Shown here one piece after another: positions 1 to 13,660 of a stretch of DNA of 64,000 bases. Both the position numbers and the translations under genes were made by a program. Under the pieces are notes generated by a model. The model was not told the DNA's origin. It did not search any database and was given only the letters and a program-made list of their open reading frames with translations. The stretch comes from Daphnia pulex (taxonomy: Eukaryota; Arthropoda; Branchiopoda; Diplostraca; Daphniidae): positions 16,049,001 to 16,113,000 of the forward strand of contig NC_060026.1 in assembly GCF_021134715.1 (NCBI RefSeq). The letters run 5' to 3'. Positions within the stretch are counted from its first letter, which is position 1. The number at the start of each line of letters is the position of its first letter.

Positions 1-359
1 GTAGTCATATGAGTTTCTTGGTGATGCCAAAATTAAGTCCTTAGGGCGGCTGACCCACTTATCCCGTTCGGTTACATCAACTCTGTGATGCCAGATGGCC
101 CTACTCTCTCCTACAACCCAATATTAGAATTGCCCAGCACCAGCCACGCCTTGCACCTCAACTCCCAGCTTATGTGTACCCCCTCCCCACCCCCACAATA
201 AACGCCGTAGTCGTCTCCAAAGGAGGCGCTGTGTGATCCCCCGCTGCAGTTCCCGCCTACTTCAAGATGGCCCTGGCGTCACATCATTCACTATGGAGCA
301 GTTGGACATCCTGCGTCAACTTCAAGATGGCGCCGACGTCACATCCTCCACTATTTTAA

Positions 360-830
360 AATTAACTTAACAGGAAGTTATGAGTTTGCTCGCACGTACA
401 ATTTGTTAATTGTAACAAACTGTACGGGCTAGCAAGTACTCCTTTCCCATTAAGTTATATATATAAAAGAAGCAGTGCTGGGAGCTTGTCAGCTTGAGCT
501 TGGGCGAAAGCTCAACAGAAAATGGGGAATACAACACACTAGTCGTAGATCTTAACTGAAAAAAGAAGAGAAAGAAAAAAGGGGCGTGCCACCTCAACTG
601 TAGCGAGCTGATTTGCTTAGTCGCTGCGTGGGCGGGGAACGGTTCATTCTATAGCCAACCGTGGTCTTAGCTGATGTGCTGTAAAGTATATTTCGCTCCT
701 TTACCGGGTGATGGGTAGGGTTGGGACCGAAGCGGCTCCTGCGCTTTGGTACAACATCACTAGGGTGCCAACCGCTGACGCGCGGCAACGTCCTTGACGC
801 GTGGTATAATAAAGCCAAAAGCGTGAAATA
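360..830 (+). repeat. LTR-like promoter remnant with hairpin
   Basis: A hairpin lies at about 388-435, where the arm gctcgcacgtacaa is mirrored by gtacgggctagc. It is followed by a strong TATA run (tatatatataaaag, about 457-472) and an AATAAA-type signal near 806. Upstream, at 263-335, two copies of a 'cttcaagatggc...cgtcaca' motif carry an AAGATGGC core and a CGTCA core. The order hairpin, TATA, poly(A) signal without any ORF is what an LTR looks like. I cannot find a second LTR or matching ends, so this could equally be a dead promoter. Confidence 0.3.
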
Positions 831-868
831 TGTTGAATGATTTATTATAGTTTGGTCATTTTAGCTTT

Positions 869-2262
869 TTTACCTCAAACAATTAGTAATTAGTAATTTT
901 TTTAATGAGCACTATTTCTACTTACTTTTTAAGGAAGCGTATAAAATAATTTTAAAATCGTACCGTGGGATCCCATATAAATTTTCTTCTAAAAACTAGA
1001 AAATAAGAAATGGGGGACTAAATTTAAATATTTTATTATTTTTAGTACATTTTATCAAACTTTATACGTCAATAAACGTGTGTTGCAAATTTAAATGTTT
1101 TTGGTGTAGTATAGTCATTTTAGCCGAAAAAGGGGGGTGTACCTCAAACAATTAGTAATGTGAAGTTTTATTAATGAGCACTATTTCTACCTTTTTTTTA
1201 AGTAAGTGTGTAAAAAAATTCAAAAATCGTACGTAGGGATCACATATAAATTTTCAATTAAAAATTAGAAAATAAGAAATGGGGGTCTAATTTTAAATAT
1301 TTTTTTGTTTTTATTACATGTAATCAAACTGCATGTGTTAATAAACGTGTGTTTCTAATTTAAATGTTTTTTGTGTAGATTTACTATTTTTTTTTAATTT
1401 TAAAGTTACTGAAATTGGTTTCCGCGTCGAAATTTTTTCGCCGTGTTTAACACGGCGCTTATGGCGCTACGCGTCTTGTTAAAATTGATGCTACATAAAA
1501 ACGAAATAACCTAAAAATCCCCAAATAGTCTAGTTTTGTAGCCAATATAACCTAGTTTACTTTTTATTAATGAGATGTTATGAAAATAGCATAGCAGAAA
1601 AGTTATTCACATTTAAAAAAAAACTACCCTTTTTGGGCTTTTTCCAAATTCCGCAAAATTCCAATAGGTTTTACAACACACCCGCCAGGTTGACATTTTG
1701 GCAGGGGCCGCTGCAACTTGGTGCCAAAACTTGTTGCCGAAACCTATTGGAATTTGGAAAAAGGGTAGTTTTTTCTAATGTAAATAACTTTTCTGCTGTG
1801 TTATTCTCATAAAATCTAATTAATACAAAGTAAACTAGGTTATATTGGCTACAAAACTAGACTATTTTGGGATTTTTAGGTTATTTAGTTGTTATGTAGC
1901 ATTAATTTTAAGAAGACGCGTAGCGCCATAAGCGCCGTGTTAAATACGGCGAAAAAATTTCGACGCGGAAACCAATTTCAGTAACTTTGAAATTAAATAA
2001 AAAATAGTAAATCTATACCAAAAACATTTAAATTTGCAACACACGTTTATTAACACATACAGTTTGATAACATGTACTAAAAAAAATAAAATATTCAAAT
2101 TTAGTCCCCCATTTCTTATTTTCTAATTTTTAATTATATGTGATCCCTACGTACGATTTTTGACTTTTTTTACACACTTACTTAAAAAGTAGGGAGAAAT
2201 AGTGCTCATTAATAAAACTTCACATTACTAATTGTTTGAGGTACAACAGCTACAATGACTAT
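869..2262. repeat. Long near-perfect inverted repeat (foldback element)
   Basis: Two arms of about 570 bp mirror each other around a centre near 1690. The left arm starts at about 1108 (gtatagtcatttt...) and the right arm ends at about 2262 (...atgactatac). Landmarks shared in reverse complement are the acctcaaacaattag block (1141 and 2230), the gcgccgtgtt/aacacggcgc block (1440-1475 and 1915-1955), and the aaaactaccctttt block (1620 and 1765). A second partial copy of the outer left arm lies in tandem at 869-1107. The small ORFs inside are by-products of the palindrome. No transposase is visible. It is probably a non-autonomous foldback DNA element; the family is unknown. Confidence 0.85.
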
Positions 2263-2269
2263 ACTACTA

Positions 2270-2475
2270 TACATATATAGGCCTATTAGGCCTACTCTTC
2301 TCTCTATTAGAGACGTCACGTGCTGAGACAATATAACATCAAGTACGCCACGAAAAATACAAAAGTCAGCATTGCTTAGGCCTATGTATAGGCCTACCAT
2401 GCAAGCAGCAGCCTTTTTTTGTTTGATCTGTTTGATGTGGTCGTTTATTGGTTGCCGATAGGCCTAATACGAAAA
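2270..2475. repeat. Cluster of TAGGCCTA palindromes
   Basis: The palindromic octamer TAGGCCTA, or one-base variants, occurs at about 2278, 2287, 2378, 2389 and 2458. Isolated copies also lie at about 2849, 5341, 44637 and 44693. No gene overlaps this cluster. The function is unknown; it may belong to a dispersed repeat. Confidence 0.5.
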
Positions 2476-4730
2476 ATGACTGCTGGAACGAGTGCTCGTT
2501 TTCCTTGGTGGTGTTCGACCTCTCCTTTAAAGTCTTTTAAAAACTAAATTTTGATTTTTGGGGAAATTCCCATGAGTGCAGAACACCAACACCCTTCGCA
2601 GAACACCTGCACTTTGACCTTTGCACACTCTCTATAAAATCTTTACATATGCCGCACTTTCGGTAGGTTTCATCATCCAGCTGGGGCAATCAAACAAAGG
2701 AAGCCAGACTTGGGCTTGCTGAATAGGCGCTTGCTGGTCTAGAAGGGAAAAGAAGCGGAGACGAAGAATAAAACTACTTGCTGGTTGGCAAAAAACCAAG
2801 CTCCTTTCATTTAATTAAATTCTAATGTGGGAGAAAATCAGGACATATAGGCCTATAGGGTATTTTACATAGTCGTGTTTTTATATACGTATATTATCTT
2901 CACATCACAGAATCGCAGAATGAATGAGTTGTATGAACTAAAAAAACGTTTTAGATAATTATATTGTTATCATCGTTACACATTTCTGCTGGATTATATT
3001 GCCTATATGAGAAATACATGTATATGCTGAAACTTCTGTGAAACGGCTTGTTAGCGGAGTTGTTGGTTAGTGAACTGCACATTATTTGATAACGAGATCA
3101 AACCTCTCCCACTCAATTGTTTTGCATCTGTTTAAAAATAAACAATGAATTATATTTTGAAAACAACATTTAGAAAATATTTTTTCGAACGCACACAAAC
3201 CTTTCACGGTCTTGGCGATCGCTTCCACCATCAAGAGACAAAATTGACTCCAGCCGCTTCCGCTTGTGTTGCCCCAATAACGCCGCATCCAGCCGCAGCG
3301 TTTTATATTAAATATAGGCTAGGCTTCGGTTTATCCCCAGCGATTAATTCGGCTGCCGTTTGATTATAATTATACGTCGTCAGCATAATATTCAGCCATT
3401 TTTCGCAATCTATGTAACATACGATGAACGTCTTGGCGAGTTGTTTTCAACGATATTTTTAATACCGCACATGCACTTGTCCTTGAGATTCTTTATTCCG
3501 ACTGCGCCCAAGACTGCGCCTCAGCGAAGGCTCCAATTACAATGATAAGATAACTGGGGTGTGAACTGTGAAGTGTTTCAAAAGCCCTTTGGGGGAAAGC
3601 ATCTCGTATTTCACTTTTCAAATTCTTATACAGTCAGGCAACAACTTTTTTAAGGCTTTGAAGAAAGAAAGATTCTATGCTGCTTTAAAACCTGTACAAA
3701 AATATTCATATAATAATAAATATTTTCAAATGGATTTTGAATTGAAATGAAGATGAACAAATTTTATATTGCGCTTCTCAAAATATTTAAATTTATTGTA
3801 GGATTTGGTTGGTTTGAAATTTAAGGGGGGGGGGAGAATAATTTTTGTCCATTTTCTGTGTAGAGCTATAAACGGCAACTAGGGTATCCATCGCGCTATG
3901 CGTGTTAGAACGGAGGGGAACGTTTATTGCCACTTGGTCGTCGCCTCGTCGGTTACTTGATCCGTTGTTGTTTTCGCTTTTTATTTCGTGTGAAACTTGA
4001 AACAATCCTCGGAGAGCTCTGCATTCCTGGCCACTCGGTTCATTTTTTGGGAGAAATCTGTGTGACATTTCTGCACTGCACAGGAAATCAAAATTATAAA
4101 ACGAAAACAAATGAATGTTGCAGGTATCAAATAACACACAGCACGGACCTATAGGACTATATACAATACAGCTAGATGTATATAATATGAATAATGAAAA
4201 GAACTTTAAGCCTAGCATAATATACTTTGAGATTTTCCTTAATATTATTCATGAAATCAGCGCAGCCACTGATTCGCTTTAAACAGGAATAAAAAAAAAT
4301 TTGGGTCCTTATGACGTATAAAACAACGTACGGGCCGGGGCTCGTATGTCTGACATCCGCCCAGCAATAAGCCTTTCAAAATAAAATAATATCGCCGTTT
4401 AAATGTCGCGCCCGTTCAAGCCAGCACATCCATTTTTGAAACTCCGAAGGGCGACCGCTCTTTCGTATTGATTCTTTTGGCGGCCTGCATCAATACATCT
4501 AATACGGCTAATCAAGTAATCAATACATTTTTTTCGTCTCTGGTATTTTTAGAAACACCTTCTTTAATTAAGGTTTTTAAATCATCATCGCTAGATGGCT
4601 CTGCATTCTCTTGTTTTTATTTAAAAAATTTTACTCGGAAATCGAAAATAGTCTGCTCTGCCATTCGACTAAGTTATTCTTTTTTATTTAACTCGATACG
4701 ATTCAATGAAGTCACTCTATTTGAAACTCT
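2476..4730. other. Stretch without a recognisable gene
   Basis: No ORF here has a recognisable domain or a convincing exon structure. A TATAAAA at about 2633 followed by gaataaaact near 2764 resembles the core of another LTR, but no matching partner was found. The 142-codon minus-strand frame at 3793-4218 has no family-like features. The rest is AT-rich intergenic sequence. Confidence 0.5.
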
Positions 4731-4736
4731 ATTGTA

Positions 4737-5568
4737 GATGCAGAGAATTTGCTTTTGCCGATCGATCGATCCTTCATATTCAACGAGACACAAAGGGCAG
4801 TCCTTCCGTGTCGCCCTACTCATCCCGACGTCTTAGTTTCCCTTAAAATAGAAGGGACATCCGGTCGTGGCAAGGAAAATATTGTAAGAAATTTAGACTG
4901 TTTTATTGAGAATTCTTTTAATTGTGTATCATTCCTAATACCACTTCATATGCAGACACTGTACCCACTGGACAATGACAGGGGTAGAAGTGGTGATTGG
5001 TTGTACAGCAAGTTTCAAGGCTTCCAAACAAAAAAGAATGCCAGCAGGGCCACTGCAGGTCGGAATTACCTTTGCAAGCCTAGTACCAGGTTTGGAAAGG
5101 AGAATAATCGTTTCATTGACATAATTGTTGCAGGTCAGTGATTATAGTGTTATCAAACCTAATATAACCAATCATTCAATAATAATTTTCTTCATTTCTA
5201 GATATCAAATTATATGTTATACGCAATCCTAGTAATCCGGCTGCTATTGTGCATGGGATGTAACTCAATTGTGATACATATCAAGCCCCTTCCCTCCATG
5301 ACTTGGTCAAAGACGAATGATCACAATTGATTCTCAAGAGTAGGCCTATCCAGCTGGTATTAACTGTTTTGAGAAGTTTACTAGCTATTTAATTAATATT
5401 AACGAATTGGATTGATTTATAAGGGACGATAAGGGATTTCAAATGTTTATCAAATACCAAGTAGAGTACAGAGATTCCATACGCCACCGAACCGAACAAG
5501 GAAAGGACGCCAAACTCGAGTGTCACTTGGAGGAAGGTGCTCCTTTACCTACAGTCTCCTGGTGTAAG
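4737..5568 (+). pseudogene. VEGFR/PDGFR-like receptor Ig-domain fragment
   Basis: Three exons can be read: about 4737-4883, 4956-5133 and roughly 5425-5568. The first two are separated by a 72-bp intron (gtaaga...tgcag) and join in frame. The peptide has an Ig-type start (VLPCRPTHPDVLVSL), then YSKFQGF and the second cysteine (YLCKPSTRF), as in the second Ig domain of VEGF/PDGF receptors. The third exon begins another Ig domain with DAKLECHLEEGAPLPTVSWC. No signal peptide exon is visible upstream, and no further Ig, membrane or tyrosine kinase exon downstream, where the C1q gene starts on the other strand. The acceptor of exon 3 does not match the phase of exon 2. I read it as a truncated remnant; a gene whose other exons lie elsewhere is less likely. 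Confidence 0.6.
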
Positions 5569-5967
5569 GTAAAAGATGAATTTGACTTGATGAGATTTAA
5601 TCTTACAATGTTTTGTGGGGATTTTATTCAGTAGGGCCTACAATAACGTTCTCCTTGATAATTCGACACTTTTCCGCATCCAGCAAATTTGCCCTCTGGA
5701 ATTTGGATTTTCACAAGATAATTAATTAAAGTAAATTTACTTTAGCCTCAATATTTTTTCTCCGTTGCTTCACTACATTTTTGACATTTAGATTGAATTA
5801 AAACAGAAATTGACTTCAATTACTCACTGTTAGCTGATCATTGCTGCAAGTTGCTTGACATTTTTCACTGGAAATCGAACTTGATTCTCGATGTAAATTA
5901 ATTGGCATAAATAAATTTGTATTGAAATAGTTTCATAAATAGCAACTCGATTCATTTTACAAGACAA

Positions 5968-8051
5968 TCAAAGTGACAATGAAACATCCTCATCCAACAT
6001 CCAACCAGTGAAGTGAGTAAAGTGGCGGAAATCGTCAAACAGGAGAACCGATTTTACAACCGAAGGAAGCTGACGAGGGATTTGTGGTTCAATAAGTGGC
6101 GATACGGTGTCAATTTGCAACCAGATTTCGTCGCCCTGTTTCAACTTCAGTGTCGTTTGAAAACTCAACGGACTGTATTGCCCGGCCACAGTGTTGACGT
6201 CTTCAATAAAAGTCCGCCCGGTCAGTTGTCCATTCAAATAAAGATCCACCCCTATGTAGAGTAGACCGGAGAATTTTGGGAATTCGGCCAATCCTGAGAA
6301 CGCGAAGAAATAACTTCCCGCCCTAGGAGCAGTGAAAATTCCCGTCGTCAAATTAATAGCGTTCCCGATGTTGACAAGTGCCATATTAAAGGGGATGGAA
6401 ACGTTGACTTTGGAGAAACGTTCACTTCTCTGCACGTAAAAGTAGGTGGGCACAGATTTGACGTCGGCGTACCCGATCCACTTCTGGAATCCTGCGGTTA
6501 ATAATTTCAACAATTAACTGGATCACTATGCACTTAACGGTATGTTTGTAAATTACCTGGATCCTCGGGGAGTTTTGTAAAGTCGCAGTAAACACTTTCC
6601 ATCATTGCAGATCCCACGACAGAGTAGACGCCATTGAGGGAGTGTCCAATACGCCAAAGATCCTCGCAGGATTTTGGCATTCCCGAGATGGTCACCTGTC
6701 CAGAACATTGGAATCGGCCGAGTGTATGGACTCCGGATGAAATTTCAAAATGTGTTCGGCCAAAATTCAAACGAGTGATGGGCAAAAGTTTCTTATCGCT
6801 GATGGTACCTGGCAAAATGATAAAACCCATGCAGGTAATTTAATTTTTAATAAAATAATTTCCTATTTATTTACCAGCGTCGGTCAGTTGCATTGGTGAA
6901 ATCGAGTCACAGTTGCATTTAGCATTTGCGTCAACGCAATTTTGATCAATGCTACACTGACAGCCATGGCCTTCCGACATATTTCCGGACCAATAGTAAT
7001 GCGGGTTTCCATTTCTGTCATTCCACCAGGCATAAGGGACGTTGTTGAACTCGAAGGGGGCGTAGTTACAGTCGTACTGCAAAAACATTTTACATTCAAA
7101 ATTAATTATTTGACCATTTATTCAATTTTATTGTATCTAATAATTGTGGAGGAGAATTTGACTTACTGCAATCGATTGGTGACATTCGGTTGATAATTCA
7201 GCCAACGCTGACATTTGTTTACTAGTTGCGTTGTAATTGATTGCCCTGGAATAACATCCGGGTTCTACGCAATGGCCCACATTCATCGGCGACTCGCTGT
7301 CGTGAAGAACCGAAGTCGTTCCTATTTAAAATCCCCACACAACACCACAGGAAATGAGAAAACAATTTACCGAACAATGTCATATTATTAGCAGGTTACC
7401 TGTCGTCATGTCGCAGTGGACGAAGATGGCGTCATCTCCAACTCCCTGGCCATCCGGATCGATCCAGTACATTCCGGATGGGAGAGAAAGATCATTGGAA
7501 CGAATTTCTCTGCACGTTCTCAATCCGCTCGCTTTGACATATTGTTGGGCAACTTCCAAATTGTCCAAGTCCAATTTCGGGAAAATATTTGGCTGCATGG
7601 ATTGAATGGCCACAAGCATTTCCTTGTGTTTATGCACATTGGATTCCAGGTGAACGATTTTGGTCGATAAATCTTCTTTGATCAAATCAATTAAATTCCT
7701 CTTCGAATTTTAGATAAGAAATTGTTTCAATTTCAATCAAAGGATATGATATAGGTAAATTAATTAATTATACTTCGACCAGTCCTTCGAGTCGAATGAG
7801 TTTGGTTTCCAGTTCAGCCACTTTTTCTTCCAGTTTAATTTCTTTCGCTGCCGTTTCCTCTTTGAATTTAATCTTTGAATTTTGCCAATGAAACTAATCA
7901 ATTTTAAAAAGTTCTTTAATTGAATCAATTGTTTTCTTACGAAATTGTTTCTTAGCTGCTGCAGTTGGTCCTCGAGTGAAACTGCGCTAGAAGCCGAAGT
8001 CCAACAAGCGAAAACCAACAAGACACCGATGATGAAAAATTGACGAGCCAT
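5968..8051 (-). CDS. Secreted coiled-coil, fibrinogen-like and C1q-domain protein
   Basis: Seven exons (8051-7941, 7872-7774, 7700-7400, 7321-7167, 7076-6875, 6808-6557, 6491-5968) join in frame to 547 residues. The start at 8051 puts a signal peptide (MARQFFIIGVLLVFACW) first; an in-frame upstream ATG would spoil it. Residues about 25-130 are a heptad-type coiled coil. A fibrinogen-like, Caspr-like module follows, with SGMYWIDPDG and VHCDMTTG near 145-170 and a cysteine-rich part (HGCQCSIDQNC). Next is a short module SCEDLWRIG...VYCDF near 340-370. Residues about 385-525 are a C1q domain (VPTYFYVQRS, GIFTAPRAGSYFFAFSG, LKQGDEIWLQ). C1q domains trimerise and bind ligands, so a secreted lectin-like or immune recognition role is plausible but inferred. 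The SCEDL-C1q part is shared with the pseudogenes at 45 and 48 kb. Confidence 0.88.
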
Positions 8052-10427
8052 TTGCTGGTCGACTCTGATATTAGTCTCGGATGACGTCTCTTTCCCAACT
8101 GGTTGTTGCATCACAAATTGGGTTCGCTATTTATTTAGCGGTCACCGAGAAAATGAAGCGCTCCATATGTGAACCCTTCACCTCTACAAGAAATCACTTC
8201 CTTATGGTAGCGCCCGTTTCCCAGGTACCCAAAGTTCCATTTACCTACATTCTCTGTTCGTATTGTTCTAGGGTCATGGCACCTAACGGTGTAAGGCTCA
8301 TCACCTCGGCTAACAGGCAATTAAACTTAAAAATAGTGGTCGTCAATCATTTGTTAATAGATGACATCTTGTGGTCATGCCACCTGTAGTACTTTCATTT
8401 TATTTTCGAGAGTATTGGGTCCGACAATTCGATGCGCAGTCAGTGGTTACGTTGTCGTTGACTTTTGAAGTCGTAAACTATCCACGAGTCCAGTCCCAAA
8501 CAATTCTGACATTTATGTTGACACCTTGCAGCTATTTACCACACGTTACATTCGTACAACGGGGGCCTGCAGGCAATTTCATGTAATTTGGGACTAGGGT
8601 AATGAAAAGAAATTGTCCAAGGTTAATTTTGTTCGGCCATCTTCGTAGGTTGCAATTTTAATTCAACAGACAAAATGGAGGATGAAAGAGGGAACGCAAA
8701 TTGACATAATTATACGTTGTTTAACATCAGTTGGAGACCCAGGTAACACAACGAATTGGTTGCAACACGATAGGTGTGCAACGTTCGGAGTCACGCGGGC
8801 ATTGCCCAGCGATTCGTTACGTTCGAGAAACAGGCAATTTGGTTTATTACCTGTGAAATCTACCGTAAATCCTTTCGACGTCCGGGTACGGATTACTCGA
8901 GGCAGGAATTCTGCGAAATTTTACAGCTACCGATGAATCAGCCGCAAATCAAGCGGCACCCAGTTAAAATAATATGTATTCGCTAGCTTGTTATCGATAA
9001 TGTGTTAAATTAATGTGGGTTTAATATATTTGGCTTAATCATTCCCTACAAATTGTTCATACGAAATTGTGGTTATTATGTAATTGATTGATAGATGCTT
9101 TTAGCAAATCGTTAGCGCATTGACGTGATGACGTCATTTGAAAGGAAACAAGGAAAGTACAGCCATCTAGCGGTAAATCTTACAACTTTTTGAAAAACCG
9201 ATCGTGACGACGGCGATCTGGCAACGCCAATCAAAATGATTCTGCAATGTAGAAAAAGACTAAAGAGTGGAAGAACAAATCACCTGAGCAGAGGGTTACG
9301 GAAACAAGTAAAGTTAACTTCTCGAAAAATTCGGTGGAAATATTTTTTAAAAACTGGCTGCTTAAAGGGCTGATTTTCTGTTTCAAATGTTTTGACACGT
9401 CTTTTGTTTCAACGCAGTTACGGAAGTATTTAAAGACTTATAACAACTCGGGGAAGAAAATAGATTTCTTGGATTTTGCACCTTTCTTTATGTTTACTGG
9501 CTGGTTGCACTCTCATAAAGGGGCTCTCCAATCTGGAGGTCAATTGCCTTGAGGTAGGCTCTCGTTTTTTTTCGTCCACTCGTTTTTATTGCTTATTGTC
9601 TTTAATCAGACTGTCAAACTTGTATAATATGGGATATTGTTTACAGTGCTGCTGCAAGTTTTAGTTGAGTTCCCAGGGATTGTCATTTATCAAACCCCGA
9701 GTGATGTAACACAACAAATGCAGTTGCCACCAGGTGAATCTTCTCAAGATGTTTCAGTGTATCGGTGAAACAGCTGTGCATTTCTTGATGCCGTTACCAG
9801 GCAGACCTGAAAGCTGCAGTGTGTTGTGATCGAAGGAAGTTGCTTAGCCTGCTGTGGTGCATAATATTGATTGCTTAACCTCATTTTTGTGGTGGAAGCT
9901 AGAAGTTATCAAATATGCCAGTACTTTCTCCACCGGTGAACCAACATTGCATGAATTAAGTTGATTTTTAGTGAAATGCCCTTCTCTTTGACATTTGGGA
10001 ATCCAACATCTGTCTTTGGTATTGACGTTGTAACACAAGAGTGTTGTTTGACAAGGGTGTTTAGGGGAAAAGTCAGTCCAGAGTTTGCACAGCGTGACAA
10101 GTCTCCTAATATGGCCATATTGACTTATTGATTCAGCATGAAACCTCAAGGTGATTGTTGATGAAGTGCTGTGGTGGACTGGGTGTGAGTGTGTGTTCGT
10201 GTGTGAGCCGCATCACATGTGCCGTACACAATACGGAAGTGAAAGCGGAAGTCGAGGGTTTTTTAGCCAAGGGAAGGGTTCAGAGGAAGTGGTGTGGACT
10301 CGTTCTTCAGGGTTTCCAGCAATCGATACTATACATAGAAAGAAAGACAAAATAGTGGTCTCTTCCTGTCGTCGATTTATTGCCAACATTTCACGATTGT
10401 TTTCTTTTTTTATTTATTATTTACAGT
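8052..10427. other. Intergenic region between C1q gene and trc
   Basis: No supported gene. Short ORFs at 8081-8986 and 9334-9664 lack domains and splice partners. On the minus strand a taaataaatag element near 8135 could serve as TATA box for the C1q gene. Promoter and 5' leader sequence of trc must lie toward the right end. Confidence 0.5.
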
Positions 10428-10663
10428 AGTGATTCAATCGGTACGGACGTAGTTGCAGTGGGTCATCCCTGTCACCCTCCCAACTCTACAAAGGAGTTAT
10501 CCTGGATTTTTTCTGGTGGTGGTTGCGTCAGAAGGGACCGGGACCCAGTCCCCGACGTCGGTACCAACAACAACAGCAGGAAAAGTCTCAACATCGTCAT
10601 CGATCAAAGATCCAACGTTCCATCGGGACGAGCCATCACAACAACAACAACGACGAGAACAAC

Positions 10664-12550
<1,887 letters not shown>

Positions 12551-13660
12551 TAAGAAATTCTTAAAACGAAAAGAGAAAAAAATCCCGCCCCCCTACCCTA
12601 CCCTTTTCCTCTTTTCTTGGCTATCTGAGATATAAAAGAAAAAAAAACATATTTGTTGTTGGTTAACGGTTTTTAAAACGAACGATCCACTTGCACTTTG
12701 TACCGTCTTATGAAACGAAATTCAAAAAAATTTCTTTTTGCTGCCCTCCTTCTCTTATCTCCTTCTACTTTTGGATCCATTCGACTTGTGTAGGGAAAAA
12801 CTAAACAAAAATTTAAAAATTCACTTCCCAGTCTAAAAACATCTTTTTTCAACATTTCTCTGTTTTCCCCCTTTTCTCCTCTTCCCACTGTGTCTCGATC
12901 TCATCTTTATTATTATTTTTTTCCGAGGGTTTTTTTCCGCTGAAGGGAAAAGAAAAGACAAATTACGAAAATCAACAAAAATAGCAACCAAAACCAAAAC
13001 ATGATTTGTACATAGATATTAAAAATTCTCCTCCTCTCCCTCCTACTACTTTACCGTCAGATCTGCTATCCACCTTCTCCATCACCTCTTTTTGGCATTA
13101 CTCCTCCTCATCACCTTTTCGATAGAGAGTTATTCTACTACTTCCCACAGAAATATTCAGAATTCAGTCCTCGTTGGTTAAAAGACAAAAGATAAAAAAT
13201 ACAATCTTTGTTCCTGGTGTAAATGTAATAATAACAGCAAATATATGATCATAGCATATTAATTATATTTGGTAGTTTCTTTTTTTTTGTTTGTTGATTG
13301 TTTTGTCCTCCGTAAAAACTAAAAAAACGATTGCGTCAGTCGAAAAAACGGGAGATGGGGAGGGGGGCTATGCAGAAAAAGGCACACGGTTAGCGTTCAG
13401 GTTTTCCCGTCATCAAGTCACAAATTGGCACGGATATTTTACCGTATTAAAACTATAGGAAAAAATCAAAGATTAACGTCCTGGGGAGGTAAAAAGGAGC
13501 TGAGATAGTTAATATAGCGAAATTGTTGCGTGGGGTTTTGTGTGTGTGTGTGTGTGAAACGTAAGGCAGTGTTACGCGATGAATCCGATTGGAAGGCATT
13601 TGTGGGTTGTTTTGACGGCGTTTGTTTTGCTTAGCAAATTGTTGTTTGTTTTCAAAATCA
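12551..13660. other. 3' UTR region between convergent trc and ILK
   Basis: AT- and CT-rich sequence without ORFs, presumably the two 3' UTRs. It contains a (TG)n microsatellite at about 13539-13555 and a g-rich run (ggagatggggaggggggct) near 13350. Confidence 0.6.

Noticed and set aside
1570-1812. 80-codon frame in the inverted repeat
   Set aside because: Spans the centre of the palindrome; composition follows the repeat, not a protein.
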